This document shows positions 44,107-56,640 of a DNA stretch of 64,000 bases, one piece after another. The notes beneath the pieces were generated by a model. The model saw nothing but the letters and a program-made list of their open reading frames with translations. It made no database searches and had not been told where the DNA came from. The translations under genes were made by a program, and so were the position numbers. Each line of letters starts with the position of its first letter. Within the stretch, counting starts at the first letter, position 1. The DNA is from Hemerocallis citrina (taxonomy: Eukaryota > Streptophyta > Magnoliopsida > Asparagales > Asphodelaceae), in assembly GCA_017893485.1 (NCBI GenBank), contig CM030366.1:51986565-52050564 (forward strand), given 5' to 3'.

Positions 44107-45114
44107 TATGTTCTTTTGATTTTCGAATGAGGCCCAGTACGCTGGGCAATAGTGGCAAACATGGACACTACTATATGACTACAGTAACGGAATTAGACCG
44201 TACCTGCAACCTTGTTTTTGAGTGAGGTCCGATACGCCGGGTAGTAGTGGCAAATGAAGACACCATAAGCGTACTACATAGGGGGACTTGACCCCTTCTG
44301 CAACCTCATATCGTTGTATTGTCAGGAACAGGATTGTGTACAAAGTAGAATTCATATCGTGGGTTCAAATCCCTATATATGGAGAAACGACTTGAGATAG
44401 GGCGTATGTAGTATAGGCTGCATATTGTTCCGAAGACTTGCTTGCATTAGAATAAGAGCATTATTACATTGGTAATCTTGCATTAGAGTCTAAGTAATAA
44501 CATACACTGACACATCAAATATATATGTACACGTTTCTCTTTTCATCAATCTGTTTGCTATAGTTGAGATTCGCTGCTAGTTATCAGCCTTAAAGCGTCA
44601 GTGAATACTGACGTCCCCACTTCAATAGGTACTAGATTACAGAAGAACAGGCATTGGATTGCAGAAGTACAGGTATTGAATTGCAGAAGTACAGGTACAG
44701 GTACAGGTACAGGTACAGGTACAGGTACAGGATTCAGAAGAACTCAAGGCAAGAGAGCAATGACTCAATTTCATTAAAGTTTTCCACTGTAAATATGTTG
44801 TACTTTCATTTGTAATAATTGTTTTAAATTATTTATTTGTTGGAAAGCATCCAAGTGGAATACCAAGTGTTGTTCTTTATTCATTGTACTATGATGTAAT
44901 ATGTTGAAAGTTGTAACACTTGGGATTGTAAAGGTATTATTGTAACACTGTTGTAATGTATTGCAATTTTGTAACATTCGGATTTGTAATACATTTGTGT
45001 TGAATAAAAAGTTTTAAATTTTCCTGTTTTTTCTGTTTATTGTGGCTAATTGAAGAAAAGATTCTGGCTTATGTCACGGTTTCTCAGTTACGTGGAAATC
45101 GAGGCGTTACAGAG

Positions 45115-45126
45115 TGGTATCAGAGC
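45115..45126 (+). promoter_or_regulatory. Primer binding site, initiator tRNA-Met
   Basis: TGGTATCAGAGC three bases after the 5' LTR. Confidence 0.95.
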
Positions 45127-45307
45127 CGACTTCAATTTACAGTCCAACACAGTAGGAAAATTAAACTTGGATGCCTTTTAGGGGTCGAGTTTTAGCTAGT
45201 TGTAGATAATTATAATTAATATTGTTGTTTCTTTCAACTTATGTTTTATAATTTTTCTATATCTGGACTAATTCCAGTATATGTGTTACCATCCTTCAAA
45301 CACATGA

Positions 45308-45604
45308 ATGGTGTTCGAGGATATCCTAACCAAGGATGTGCTGATGGAAGAGAGTGAGCCAATTTCAAGGGATGATCCGATGATCTCGAGCGAGGGGCCA
45401 AAGGAAATTTCACTACAAGCTGACCTCAAGACGGACTTGCCTTCACCACTGCAAGGACTAAGTATGGATCAACACGCAGTGGCAGCAGCCAGCATACGAC
45501 GAAAAATGAAGAAGCTTAGGAATCACAGGACCAAGAAAGTTTGTCAAGCTAAGCAACTGAGAAAGGCTTGCAGAGCTGTATTAGCAGGCCTAGCAAAGGA
45601 GTAA
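45308..45604 (+). pseudogene. Decayed Tekay-type gag N-terminus
   Basis: A 98-residue frame starts MVFEDILTKD. The gag of the Tekay-like element on the minus strand starts MVFEDIFIQD (58996), so the two are homologous. The rest is a charged, lysine-rich helix. It ends at a TAA. No host gene is implied. Two zinc-knuckle remnants follow (about 45681-45722 and 45838-45876), the second with a TGA. Confidence 0.7.
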
Positions 45605-46576
45605 AAACACCTTGATTCCAGATTGGCACGACTACAACATGAATGGGAGTAAATCTCGGAGACCACTAAGGTTGTAGTATGCAATCTTTGTGAGAGAGTT
45701 GGGCACAAGAAATCAGTCAGTCCACAACTACAAGGGAAAAGATCTGCACCAGCATCAAGGTTCAAGAACCAAGGTCAGAAACAGAAGACTCAGAAAATGA
45801 GGGGCCAACCTGGAGGCATCAAGCCAGGAAGTTATTTTTGATGTGGGGAGATTGGTCATGTTAGGCCAAACTGTCCCCAGCTTCACAGGAATGATAGCAG
45901 ATCAGCCCCAATGATGAACGATAAAGGAAAGGAGCATGTTCACCAAGAGTAAGGGTTCGCACTTACTAAAGGCAAGCTAAAGAAGGCAAGAGAGCCATTA
46001 CTAGTGGGTGCATATGGAACTGCAACTAAGTCTAAAAGTTGCATCTTTTGAAATTTATTTTTGGACTGAAGAAGTTATATATGATGTAACACTTTTTGTA
46101 AACAGTTGGATTTATATATATATGAAATCCAGGCAACTGTTTTGTTCAATTGTGGTTCATCACATTCTTTGTCTAAATTATTTTTCAGGAAGTGAGATGT
46201 GTGCGAGAGGTGACTCTAGATTTGGTTTGTTTAAATACACCATCCGGAGCATCAGCTTTAAGCAAATTACAGGAGAGAATCTTGGAAGTCAGAAGTGATG
46301 TTCGTAGGCCATGTCCTATTCTAAGGAGGGAGTGGCTACCGAAGTGCAAGAGGTCGAGATAGGTGAAGAATTAGCCTCAGCCAAGGACCGTGAAGGAAGT
46401 AAGAAGCCAGGCGATGAGATCAGGGAAGTCACTACTGAAGTTATTACTCAAGATTGAAGCTCAGTTTTGGCACGATGGGAGCTGAGACCGAGTCTAAGTA
46501 AGCAAGTCAGAAAGCTTAGGCAGAAGATGCAGAGATTAAAGCACTGAAGCGGCAAGTTGATGAAGGAAAATATTAG
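45605..46576 (+). other. Internal region with knuckle remnants
   Basis: CNLCERVGHKK at about 45681 and CGEIGHVRPNC at about 45841 are CCHC knuckles with altered residues. The remainder to 46576 has stops in all frames and no recognised domain; the frame at 46008-46298 has no family features. Confidence 0.55.
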
Positions 46577-46870
46577 AATGTCGGTATGGACTTCATCACG
46601 GGATTACCCAGAAGTTCAGAAATGTATGACTCAAGTTGGGATATTAGAGATCCGATTGACAAGTCTGCACATTTTTCTTCCAATAAAGATGACTTAATCG
46701 CTAGAGAAATTAGCGGGAGTCCACATTGAAAGCGTAAGGAAGCAACATGGAGCACCAGCGTCCGTAGTTCTGACCTAGATTCGAGAGTTACGTCTCAACT
46801 TTGGATGATTCTTCAGGCAGCTTTGGGACAAAGGTTGGGTTCTTTGGAGAACCAGTTCGTGGATGAGCCT
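46577..46870 (+). pseudogene. Ty3 integrase scrap
   Basis: Reads MDFITGLPRSSEMYDS and, a little later, KSAHF, then further integrase-like words in shifting frames, matching the start of the catalytic core of Tekay-type integrases (first D retained). Heavy decay; no continuous frame. Confidence 0.65.
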
Positions 46871-46955
46871 CTTGGGAGCCGGAAAGCCGTACAAGCTGTC
46901 TTTCCCCTGAGTTATTTAGTGTATGAATGTTTGTCTGTTTTCCTAACTTAACGTA

Positions 46956-46990
46956 GTTCTGAGGACAGAACTATTCTAAAGAGGGAGTAT
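46956..46990 (+). promoter_or_regulatory. Hairpin plus polypurine tract
   Basis: GTTCTG-AGGA-CAGAAC (46956-46971), then CTAAAGAGGGAG before the 3' LTR start at 46991. Same layout as at 23747-23781. Confidence 0.78.
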
Positions 46991-49900
46991 TGTAATATCC
47001 CGGACGGATATTATATTTTGATAATTATTATTTTTAAATTAAAATATTTTTAATGGAAATTACTTGGTTTTTCAAATAAAAAGTTATCTAGATATATATA
47101 CTAGTAAGTATATATACGTATTGTATCAGTTATGTGCACTTGTACAAAATCTTGAAAAACGCATTTTGAGAAAAACGTCTGGAAAATCCTGGGAAGATAC
47201 TGAAAATTATTATTTTATTATTATTTTACTTTTATTTCCAAAATTGAAATATTTTTGGTGGACTTCACCAGGTTTTGATAATAAGCATTATCTATGTACA
47301 TGTACTAGTTGGTATACGACTGTTTTGTATCAAATTGATACTGAAATCTTCCGAGCCAGTAATAAAATTATTTTATTTTATTTCTCGGAATTAAATTATT
47401 TTTGTACTGATTTGTTCGTTTTTACGAACGAAAAATATTTGTATAATCAGATATACGTACGAAATCGAACTGTGTCGATTTTGGGTGTTTGAACAAATCG
47501 TGTAGTATGTGATTTGACAAATTTTATTTCATTTTTTGATCCATCATGATGAGATGAAGGGTTAGGAGGAGTTTGGGTGTTGATTGTAACATAAAAATTA
47601 CAAATGAATACCTAATTGTTGAACCATGAGAACATGGACACTTGGCCTTCTTTTTCACCACAAAACCCCTTCATTCCTTCTATAAAACAACCCCCAAGCC
47701 CCCTCCCCATTCCATTTTGCCTGCCCTAACATCCCTAGGTTAGAACCCTTTCCCTTGTGTTTCATCCCTATCTCAAATCTCATCTCATCTCTTTCTCTCC
47801 TTCTACTTCCACTTGTTTCAATATTGAAAAGAAAGGAAAAGAATGAGAGGATCAAAATCAAAAGAAAAGAGGGTTTTCATGGGTTTCTTTTCTTCATGGA
47901 GGTGTTCTTGAGAAGATGCAAAAACAAGGAGCAAGGAGGTGAAAGCAAGTCCTTCCTACACGAAATCAAGGTGGGGTTTTCTCATACTCATGGTTGTTTT
48001 AGATATTATTAGGTTTATTTGTGTTGTATGTTGTAGTATTGAAGTGGGTTCATGTATATATAAACTAGAGTAAAGAGAATGCAAAGTTAGAAGTGGTAGA
48101 ACACAAAATAGGAGCATAAAGATTCAGTTTTTTCGGTTGTAGGGTTGATTTTAATTAACCATGTAAATGGAGGAATATTGATTCGAAATTTATGTGGGAG
48201 GTTCTCCTAGGTGTTATTAGTATGCTAGAAATTTTGGGGGTTTTTCGTAGTAGCTTTGATTGGTGAAACAAGTCATTTCCCCAAAATAGCGAGAATTGAG
48301 CAAAAACAGTGGACTCGCTGTTTTGGGGATTGTGTCGCAGTGTGTTCGGGGGGCTGGAAAGTGGTCTTCTCTACGGAATCTAAGGTGGAGACCCGGTAGA
48401 GAAGTTGTAATAGACATTCTTCCCTTTTCGAATTGACCTCTCGGGCTAAATTTTGATAAGAGATGCAAAAGTTACGGTCATTATAAAAACAGGACAGCAA
48501 CTTGACTGAGTTGCTCACTGTTTGGGTTGATTGCTGTTTTTGAGCCTCTTAATGGTCGAATCTGAGGTAGAGACCCATTAGATAAGTTGTATTATACATT
48601 CTCCCCATTCCGAATTGGCTTCTCGGGTTAAATTCCGACAAGCGGAGTAGGAGTTATGGCCTTTGGAAAATACAGCAAAAAGCTGTCTGACTGAGCTCTA
48701 CTATTTTGACTCTTAGTTTTTGAGTGTCTTAATGGACGAATCTGAGGTAGAGACCCATTAGAGAAAATGTATTAGACATTCTTCCCTTTTCTAATTAGCC
48801 TCTCGGGCTAAATTTCGGTAAGTGGAGTAGGAGTAATGCCGTTTGCAAAGTACAGCAACTGGCTGTCTTTATCGAACTCTTTCTGTTTTGCTTCTTTGAG
48901 ACTCTAGAGTGTCTTAGTGGTTGAATCTGAGGATTGGACCAACTAGGGAGTTGTAGTAGACGTTCTCCCCTTTCCGAACCGGCCTCTCGGGTTAAATTCC
49001 GATAAGCGGAGTAGAAGTTACGAGCTTTGAATGTTTTTAGCTGGCTGTATATTTCGGCAGGTTGAAATTGTAGCTATTTGGCTTCTTCGAGACTTTAGAG
49101 TGTCTTGGTGGTTGAATCTGAGGTTCGAACCAACTAGGGAGTTGTAGTAGACGTTCTCCCCTTTCCGAATTGGCCTCTCGAGTTAAAGTTCGATAAGCGG
49201 AGTAGAAGTTACGGTCTTTGAAAGTTTTCAGCTGGATGTGTATTTCGACAGGTTGAAATTGTATCTGTTTGGCTTCTTTGAGACTTGAGAGTGTCTTAGT
49301 GGTTGAATCTGAGGTTTGGACCAACTAGGGAGTTGTAGTAGACGTTCTTCCCTTTTCGAATTGGCCTCTCGGGTTAATTTCGATAAGCGGAGCAGAAGTT
49401 ACGGGCTTTGAAAGTTTTCAGCTAGCTGTGTAGTTCGGCAGGTTGAAATTGTATCTGTTTGGTTTCTTTGAGACTTTAGAGTGTCTTAGTGGTTGAATCT
49501 GAGGTTCGGACCAACTAGAGAGTTATAGTAGACATTCTCCCATTTCCGAATTGACCTCTTGGATTAAATTTCGATAAGCGGAGAAGAAGTTATAGGACCC
49601 CAAAGTTTCAGCTTTTCTGAGTTAAGTATGGGGTTTTTGGTTACTGTTTGTGTATGTTCGACGGTTAGGAAATTGGATTTCCTTACAGAATCTGAGCAAC
49701 TGGTCAACTGGGAAGTTTTAGTAGATGTTCCCACCTTTTCAAATTATCCAGTTTTGTTAGATTCCGATAAGTGAAGCAAAAGTTATTAGCTACGGAAGTT
49801 TCGACTTTTTGTTGAAAATCGGTAGTTTGGTAACTGTTTGCGTATGTTCGACGGGTAGGAATTTGGATTTCCTTGCGAAATCTGAGCAACTGGTCAACTG

Positions 49901-51521
49901 GGAAGTTTTAGTAGATGTTCTCACCTTTTCAAATTGTCCAGTTTTGTTAGATTCCGATAAGTGGAGCAAAAGTTACAAGCTACGAAAGTTTCGATTTTTG
50001 TTGAAAATTGGTAGTTTGGTAACTGTTTGCGTATGTTCGATGGGTAGGAATTTGGATTTTCTTGCGAAATCTGAGCAACTGGTCAACTGAGAAGTTTTAG
50101 TATATGTTCTCACCTTTTCAAATTGTCCAGTTTCGTTAAACTCCGTTAGGATTGTTCAGGGTTAGTGACATCCATAGGATTGTTCAGGGTTAGTGATATC
50201 GTTAGGGTAGTAACTTATGGCTATTACTACTTAACCATTACTTATTATCATTATTCGCCGAAGGAAAAGAGTTGGTGTTAAGGGTGATTCCTTATGATCC
50301 GACCTATCCTATAAGCCGACACTAGCCGGTGTTATTGGGTTGTACCTTCTCGTCAAAGGGATACGTACGGTACCTTCTCACGAGTTGGGAGCACGGGTTC
50401 CGATCTTGTTTGCTTATTCCTGAAATACCATGACTTGGGGTGCCACAGGATGCTACGTGCAGTCCTGCGTATGCGAGACCCCAGGGGTGCCACAGGGTAG
50501 GCTTCGCGCTATCCTGCACATGCAAGACCCTATGTTCTTTTGATTTTCGAATGAGACCCGGTACGCTGAGCAATAGTGGCAAACATGGACACCACTATAT
50601 GACTGCAGTAATGGAACTAGACTGTACTTGCAACCTTATTTTTGAGTGAGGTCCGGTACGTCGGGTAGTAATGGCAAACGAAGACACCATAAGCGTACTG
50701 CATAGGGGGACTTGACCCCTTCTGCAACCTCACTAGTCACGTTGTATTATCAGGAACAGGATTGTGTACAAAGTAGAATTCATAACGTTTGTTCAAATCC
50801 CTATATATGGAGAAACGGCCTGAGATGGAGCGTATGTAGTATGGGCTGCATACTATTCTGGAGACTTGCTTGCATTAGAATAAGAGCATCATTGCATTGG
50901 TATTCTTGCATTAGAGTCTAAGTCATAACATACACTGACACATCAAATATATATGTGCACATTTCTCTTTTCATCAATCTGTTTGCTATAGTTGAGATTT
51001 GCTGCTAGTTATCAGCCTTAAAGCGTCAGTGAATACTGACGTCCCCACTTCAATAGGTACTGGATTGCAGAAGTACAGGTTTTGGATTGCAGAGGTATAG
51101 GTATTGGATTGCAGAAGTACAGGTACAGGTACAGGTACAGGATTCAGAAGGACTCAAGGCAAGAGAGCAAGGTGTCAATTTCATTAAAGTTTTCTGCTCT
51201 AAATATGTTGTACTTTCATTTGTAATAACTGTTGTAAATTATTTATTTGTTGGAAAGCATCCAAGTGGAATACCAAGTGTTGTTCTTTATTCATTGTACT
51301 CTGATGTAATATGTTGAAAGTTGTAACACTTGGGATTGTAAAGGTATTATTGTAATACTGTTGTAATGTATTGCAATTTTGTAACATTAGGATTTGTAAT
51401 ACATTTGTGTTCAATAAAAAGTTTTAAATTTTCCTGTTTTTTCTGTGTATTGTGGCTAATTGAAGAAAAGATTCTAGCTTATGTCACGGTTTCCCAGTTA
51501 GGTGGAAATCGGGGTGTTACA
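46991..51521 (+). repeat. 3' LTR of the giant-LTR element
   Basis: Same ends and order as the 5' LTR, but a block equivalent to about 42.86-43.75 kb is missing and GTTCAGGGTTAGTGA is duplicated at the junction (about 50154-50192). It has only three ACAGGT units (51119-51136). Conserved signals: TATAAAAC 47681, donor-like site 47967-47983, box 50835-50852, inverted repeat 51024-51041. Confidence 0.92.
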
Positions 51522-51942
51522 ACAATTGCGTCCCCTACAATTTGAAGATCTCTGCCCAAAAAGAGCTTGTGAAAATAGGGTCGCGGTCTCTGATGATGGT
51601 GGAGGGAATGCCATATAGCTTGATAATGCTGTTGACGAACAACTCTGCTACTTGCTTGGTTGTATAGGGGGTGTCAGGGCAATGAAATGGCTGTACTTGG
51701 ATAGTCGATCAACTACGACTAATATACTGGTCTTGCCCCAACTTTTAGGGAGTCCCTCTATAAAATCCATACTAATGTCACTCCAAACTGCCGTAGGAAT
51801 GGGGAGAGATTGCAGCAGCCCTTTTGGTGATTGGTTAGAGTATTTGAACCTTTGACATATGTCACACTCCTTCAGTTTCTAGCTGCAGCTCTAATAGGTA
51901 TTTCAAGGGTTTATGATCGATTTTTATCAAGAACTCACCCCC
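51522..51942 (-). pseudogene. Reina-like RNase H end and integrase core
   Basis: From 51942 the minus strand reads GEFLIKIDHKPLKYLLE (RNase H), which continues exactly from RHYLLG at 63382 across the TRIM insertion. A deletion then joins it to the integrase zinc end CDICQRF and the catalytic core: [30 protein letters not shown] and IIRDRDPIF, containing the first two catalytic D residues. A stop follows near 51535, then the site of the giant-LTR element. Confidence 0.87.
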
Positions 51943-51961
51943 TGTAACACCCGTAATTAAA

Positions 51962-52011
<50 letters not shown>

Positions 52012-52399
52012 GAGGTTGCCCCATAGAGAATTCCATGGGGGTGTTGTATGGATTGTGTGATGCATGGTGGGGCCCAGGGAAGGCAGCAGCAGAGCTGCTG
52101 CTACTGTAGCGTCTGCCACGTGGCAGGTGGGGCCCAGGTGCAGGAAGGGGGATAGCGTTGCTGTCTTGGTGTGTTGCCGTGGTGGGGCCCGCTCAAGGGG
52201 GGCCTGGCTGACGTCACATGCGTGAGAGGATAGAGGGTGTGGGATTGATTTGTCCCACATCGGGAAAATTTGTGAAGAATTAAATAACATTGCCTATGAT
52301 CAAGAGTCACATAATTGGTTAACCACTTTTTGAGAGGCAGCCTGTGGTGTGCAGTTTACTAATAAATAAATGGTCTGTGTTTGGGGCCGGGGCGTTACA
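51943..52399 (+). repeat. TRIM left LTR
   Basis: TGTAACACCCG start, GGCGTTACA end. An AT dinucleotide run at about 51963-52008, then GTTGCCCCATAGAGA and a GC-rich part with GCCACGTGGC. Non-coding. Confidence 0.88.
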
Positions 52400-52401
52400 A
52401 A

Positions 52402-52413
52402 TGGTATCAGAGC
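52402..52413 (+). promoter_or_regulatory. TRIM primer binding site, initiator tRNA-Met
   Basis: TGGTATCAGAGC, two bases after the LTR. Confidence 0.93.
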
Positions 52414-52533
52414 CGACTTTCGACCGAGTGTGGGAAAAGAGTGGGTGAGATGTATGCCGAAGAGGGAGCTGAGGTCAATATGCTGGCAGTTTGACCAGGG
52501 GCAGTATGCTAGAATTAGCTGAATCAGGGTACT

Positions 52534-55500
52534 TGTAGCGCCCCGGATCCCCGTTACCGGACATCCGTAACACCTTCTAGAATCTTTCCCTTCAAATGTA
52601 TCTCAACACAGTAATAACACGGAAAATTAAAAACTTTTTATTTGCCAAATAAGTCATTACATCATTGATTACAACCGATAACTTGTTCTTGGACAAGGAG
52701 TACAAATTACATCAATTCATTACAACTTATTACAAGTATTTACAGACTCCTCTTGGAAAGCTATCAGCTGCCTTCTGGAATGGAAATCGACTGATTACTT
52801 GTGGAACTTCGCTGAGCGGCCCATCGGCTCCCCCGGGACTTGCTCCTTAACTTCAGGCTTCTGCTGCGCGACTCTGATATCTCTGCACCTGTTCGGAAGG
52901 TATAACCGATACCTAAAAGGTGGGAAACGTCAGTACTTCGACTGACACAAAGCTGATGATAACAGCGATCCTCTAAAATTCAATCACAACCAATAATTTA
53001 TGCAAACAAAGGAAAAGTGTGTGCCAAAACAAGGGTTTAGTGGATTCGGGTTCTAGTGCAGTGTTATGACATGACCCTATGACTAGATGCAGCAAACTCA
53101 CATGCCTAACTTCTAATGCAAGCAAGACTTTGGAGCACGAATACATCCCATACTACATACGCCCCCAAATCTAGCCGTCTTTCTCCACAATTTAGGGATT
53201 CGAACCCTCGCCATACACCCTACTCTTTTACACACTCCAGTTCCCAATAGACTGTCCGTCGCCCAAGGAGATTGCAGCGGCTGGTCTAATTCTGCCCTGC
53301 AGTGCCCAAGTGGTCACCGCCAGTTGGTACCTGCGTACGAACCTCCTTAGAAACCACGTTGAACCTGGTCCTTACGACCCTTGGTTCCACATGTCCACCC
53401 ATGGACTGATGCATGCGTGTTCACCCCTCATCGGGTAATGAACTGATATATATCAAAAAAACACAAAACACAATACTCGCGCTTTAGGGACGTGAGCACC
53501 ACGGGAGGTCAAATCCTCCGGGCCTCCCGCACCTTACTTCGGCAGAACTTTGGGAATCAACAGATCGAGATACGAGCCGGGGAAGCAATCCGTTAGCGAC
53601 CGAGAACGTATCCCTACGACTGGAAGATACAACACCGACTATGGTTTACTAGGACTAATGCAATTTCCCAATCCCTTAATAAACCATTCTAACCCCTACC
53701 TTACTCTAATTATTTCGGGTAAGAATTACTGATTCCACACTTACCTATCAGCCTCTGGCCCCTAGCGATACCGGTCCAGTTCGCCACTTCCCCTGCTTGG
53801 ACTCGTCCAGCATAACGGCCTACGCCTGCTGCTACTCCGGAAGTAAATATATAATTGCCTCGTGAGCTCCACTCACTGGCATGCTCGGACGTCCTACGCT
53901 CGGTAGAAGTTTAATAATATAGGCTTGATAGGTGCAGGGTATCCTTTACCCTAGTGACTAACTCGAGTCACCCATCCCACTCGGGGAGTCAACAACCCCA
54001 ATAACAGAGATCCACCACTCCTAGACACGAGTCATTGACTCAAATAACACACAAGGGAAAAATGCTTTCACAACACTTAGTCCAAACCCAGACTAAGTGA
54101 CCTACGGGTTTCTGCCCGAATCTCAAAATGGTCATAACTCTCTCGATACAACTCCGATTGGAGTGTATGAGCCCAACCTGGAAAGGTACGATCCTAGGCT
54201 ATAATTTCCTAGTTAATCACGCGCTTAGATTCAACCATCTAAGTCCTTGAAATAACTTCTCAAGCTCCAGCCCGCGTGCTTCCTGTGCACGGGCTACACC
54301 TTACCATTAACACAAAATTCTACTTGTTCAACAGAACGACACAAACTCAATTTCTGTAGAAGGGTGTGGATGTCCTCAACAACTCTCTAGTTGGTAATGA
54401 GTCCAAATTATACCATTAAGTCACCCTAACACACTCATCTATCATCGATACACTAATTCACACAATTGGTCTCTCCAATTCAGAGTACTCAGCTCTACTC
54501 TAGTCCTCTGTCCTGTTTTACAAAAATCATAATAATTCAACTGTTTACTGAAATTGCCTCAAATTAGTTTTGTTGTAAAGGTCTAGGTGTCCACTATAAC
54601 TCTCTAGGTCATAATCCTCAAAATGTGCCTCTAACAAGTCTCAAATTCCCAATCTTTACAAAGTATCAAAACTGGCTGAAAACAGCACAGTGCTTAATCA
54701 CAAAATCACAGTAAACTGCACACTTGTCCAAATGATATAAAATTTATGGTGATAAAACTAGACATCATACCCAACATTATGAAAAAGACCTCATGTCAAA
54801 ATTTTAATTATACAGTGAGTAATAGCTATTGTAAGTTAGCACATAAACCATCAGGTTTTCTAATTCAACATCAGATACTGGTTATAGATAGATTTTTCTC
54901 ATGCCTCTAAAATCATCCAAATAATTTACTGATTCTTTTACATAATCAACATGCATTTAGGAACATGGAGTAAAATTTTCAGGTCAATATCGTGCTTCAA
55001 TAAATCATGAAAATTTCTACAATATCATCCATCCTGTTTTTCTTTTCCTGAGTCTGCCTTACGACACAGGTCTATATCACGATTTTATTAGCACATCAAA
55101 TGATCATAGAAAAATTTGAAATAAATCATGAATGATCCTAACACATATATGAACAAATTATTTTAATTTCATGCTCTAGTTCATCATATTTTGCTCTCGG
55201 AAAAATCCACAAAATGGTACTCCGAACCATTTTTTCCTAGTTCAATTCTGACTTCTACTTCTAACCTTTAGAAGAGCAATCCTATGCATTCTAGCACACA
55301 TGCATGCAATCAAAAATAATTAAAATACAAGAATTTCAAGTTTAGAGAAACTTCCCACCCTTGGTTGTAGTAGTAGAAGGAACTTCTTCAAGCTTCTTCT
55401 CTTGGAAATCTTCTTTTGATCCTTCTTCTTCACTTCCTTCTTCTTTCTCTCCTCCTTCTCTTGAGGTGTTCTCTTTCTGAAATTTCCAGAGCAAAAGGGA

Positions 55501-55974
55501 GGAAATGAAGTGGGAAATGAAAGATATGGGAGGGTAGGCCGGATTTGACAAGGGGGGGTGGGGGAGGGGTAGGGGGGTAGGTTTAGGGTCTAGGTGGTTT
55601 TGTAGACCAAAACCATGGCTTATGCCCATTGGTTTTGTGTTTGTTATGTTGGCTGCCCAACATAACCCTTAACGAGTTCCAACGAGTGTGAGACGAGTGT
55701 TTTAACGAGCGCACGCAACCTATATTCACTTTAGTATCATACCGTGTTATATTTGCATGTGCGTTGTGCCGAAAACTAGCGGTTATACTAGTATCGATCC
55801 GTCTCGTTCTCGTGCATCTTTGGAATGCAACTCTCCCAAGAACCGTCCTGTAACCCTAACCATCCACCACGATATCAAAATCGACCCATAATACTAAAAT
55901 CAACTGCATGCATACTAACAATATACATACACATATGCATATATTCGGGCATCATACAATAACGGGGTGTTACA
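52534..55974 (-). repeat. 3' LTR of the Tekay-like element
   Basis: Minus-strand start TGTAACACCCCGTTATT, end GGATCCGGGGCGCTACA. It carries a donor-like AAGGGTGGGAAGTTTCTC site (55364-55345), a perfect T-arm-like AGGGTTCGAATCCCT (53208-53194), the box GTATGTAGTATGGGATGTAT (53160-53141) and the inverted repeat (52946-52928). G-rich tracts lie near 55549-55580. The frame at 55342-55629 is leader sequence without family features. Confidence 0.93.
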
Positions 55975-56009
55975 TCACTCCCTCCTTAGAATCGTTCTGT
56001 CCCCAGAAC
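55975..56009 (-). promoter_or_regulatory. Hairpin plus polypurine tract
   Basis: On the minus strand GTTCTG-GGGA-CAGAAC (56009-55994) is followed by CTAAGGAGGGAGTGA before the LTR. Confidence 0.8.
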
Positions 56010-56054
56010 GTTCCTAGTGGGAGAAAAGAACACAACAACCAAAATAGGAAACAT

Positions 56055-56640
56055 TCAAAATAAATCCGGATATAAGGCCTTCATGCGGCCTTCCGGCTCC
56101 CACGTGGCTTCTTCCACGAATTGGTTCTTCCAGAGAACTTTGATCATCGGGATGACCTTGTTTCTCAGTACCTTATCCTGATGATCAAGTATCCTGACTG
56201 GTTTCTCTCTACAGGAAAGATTTATCTGTAAATCCTTTGAAACCTCTGGCAACCGGTGGCTCGAATCCGGGACATACTTCCATAGCATAGAGACGCGGAA
56301 CACGACATGCACTTGAGATAGCTCGCCCGGCAGCTCCAACTTATAAGTCATCCTGCCAATCCTCTTCAGAATCTTGTATGGTCCAATATATCTCGGAGCT
56401 AACTTTCCGCCTTTCCCGAAACCTAATAACTCCTTCGATCGGCGATACCTTGAGAACTACGGAGTTGCCTTCATCAAATTCCAACTCTCTTCGGCGGTTG
56501 TCCGCATAGCTCTTCTGCCTGCTTCGTGCTCCTTGAAGCTTCTTCCGAATAAGCTCGATCTGCCCCGACGTTTGTTGCTCGATTTCTGGTCCATACATCT
56601 GCCGCTCTCCTACCTCGAACCAACCATCTCCTTTGCCTTA
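56055..56640 (-). pseudogene. Tekay-like integrase C-terminus with chromodomain
   Basis: Starts near the VGERQMYGPEIEQQTSG segment that follows the integrase core, then KSYADNRRRELEF and VVLKVSPIEGVIRF. A frameshift near 56360 leads to the next frame: ELPGELSQVHVVFRVSMLWK, then the YVPDSSHRL motif and the chromodomain end VLWKNQFVEEATWEPEGRM, stopping at 56055. Directly upstream it joins RNase H sequence, so the integrase zinc and catalytic parts were deleted. Confidence 0.87.

Larger units (their letters stand above)
39739..45111 (+). repeat. 5' LTR of the giant-LTR element
   Basis: Begins TGTAATATCC and ends GAGGCGTTACA. TATAAAAC at 40429, donor-like CAAG/GTGGGG at 40709-40725, a tandem array (41.0-43.05 kb), a CATACG/CGTATG array (43.15-43.44 kb), T-arm-like GGGTTCAAATCCC (44361-44373), a box (44407-44424), the inverted repeat CGTCAGT-GAAT-ACTGACG (44596-44613) and six ACAGGT units (44691-44726). 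Non-coding. Confidence 0.92.
39739..51521 (+). mobile_element. Giant-LTR Tekay-derived element
   Basis: 5' LTR 39739-45111 (5373 bp), internal 45112-46990 (1879 bp), 3' LTR 46991-51521 (4531 bp). The target duplication is ACAAT at 39734-39738 and 51522-51526, inside the Reina-like integrase gene. The internal part has an initiator-Met PBS, a decayed gag N-terminus, zinc-knuckle remnants, an integrase scrap and a polypurine tract. LTRs this long are unusual. The 842-bp difference between LTRs mainly reflects one deletion in the 3' copy. Non-autonomous today; ancestry in the Tekay lineage is shown by the gag start and cis signals. Confidence 0.93.

Noticed and set aside
45308..45604. Possible small host gene starting MVFEDI
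   Set aside because: The same start occurs in the gag of the Tekay-like element (58996), and the frame stands just after a PBS, so it is a gag remnant.
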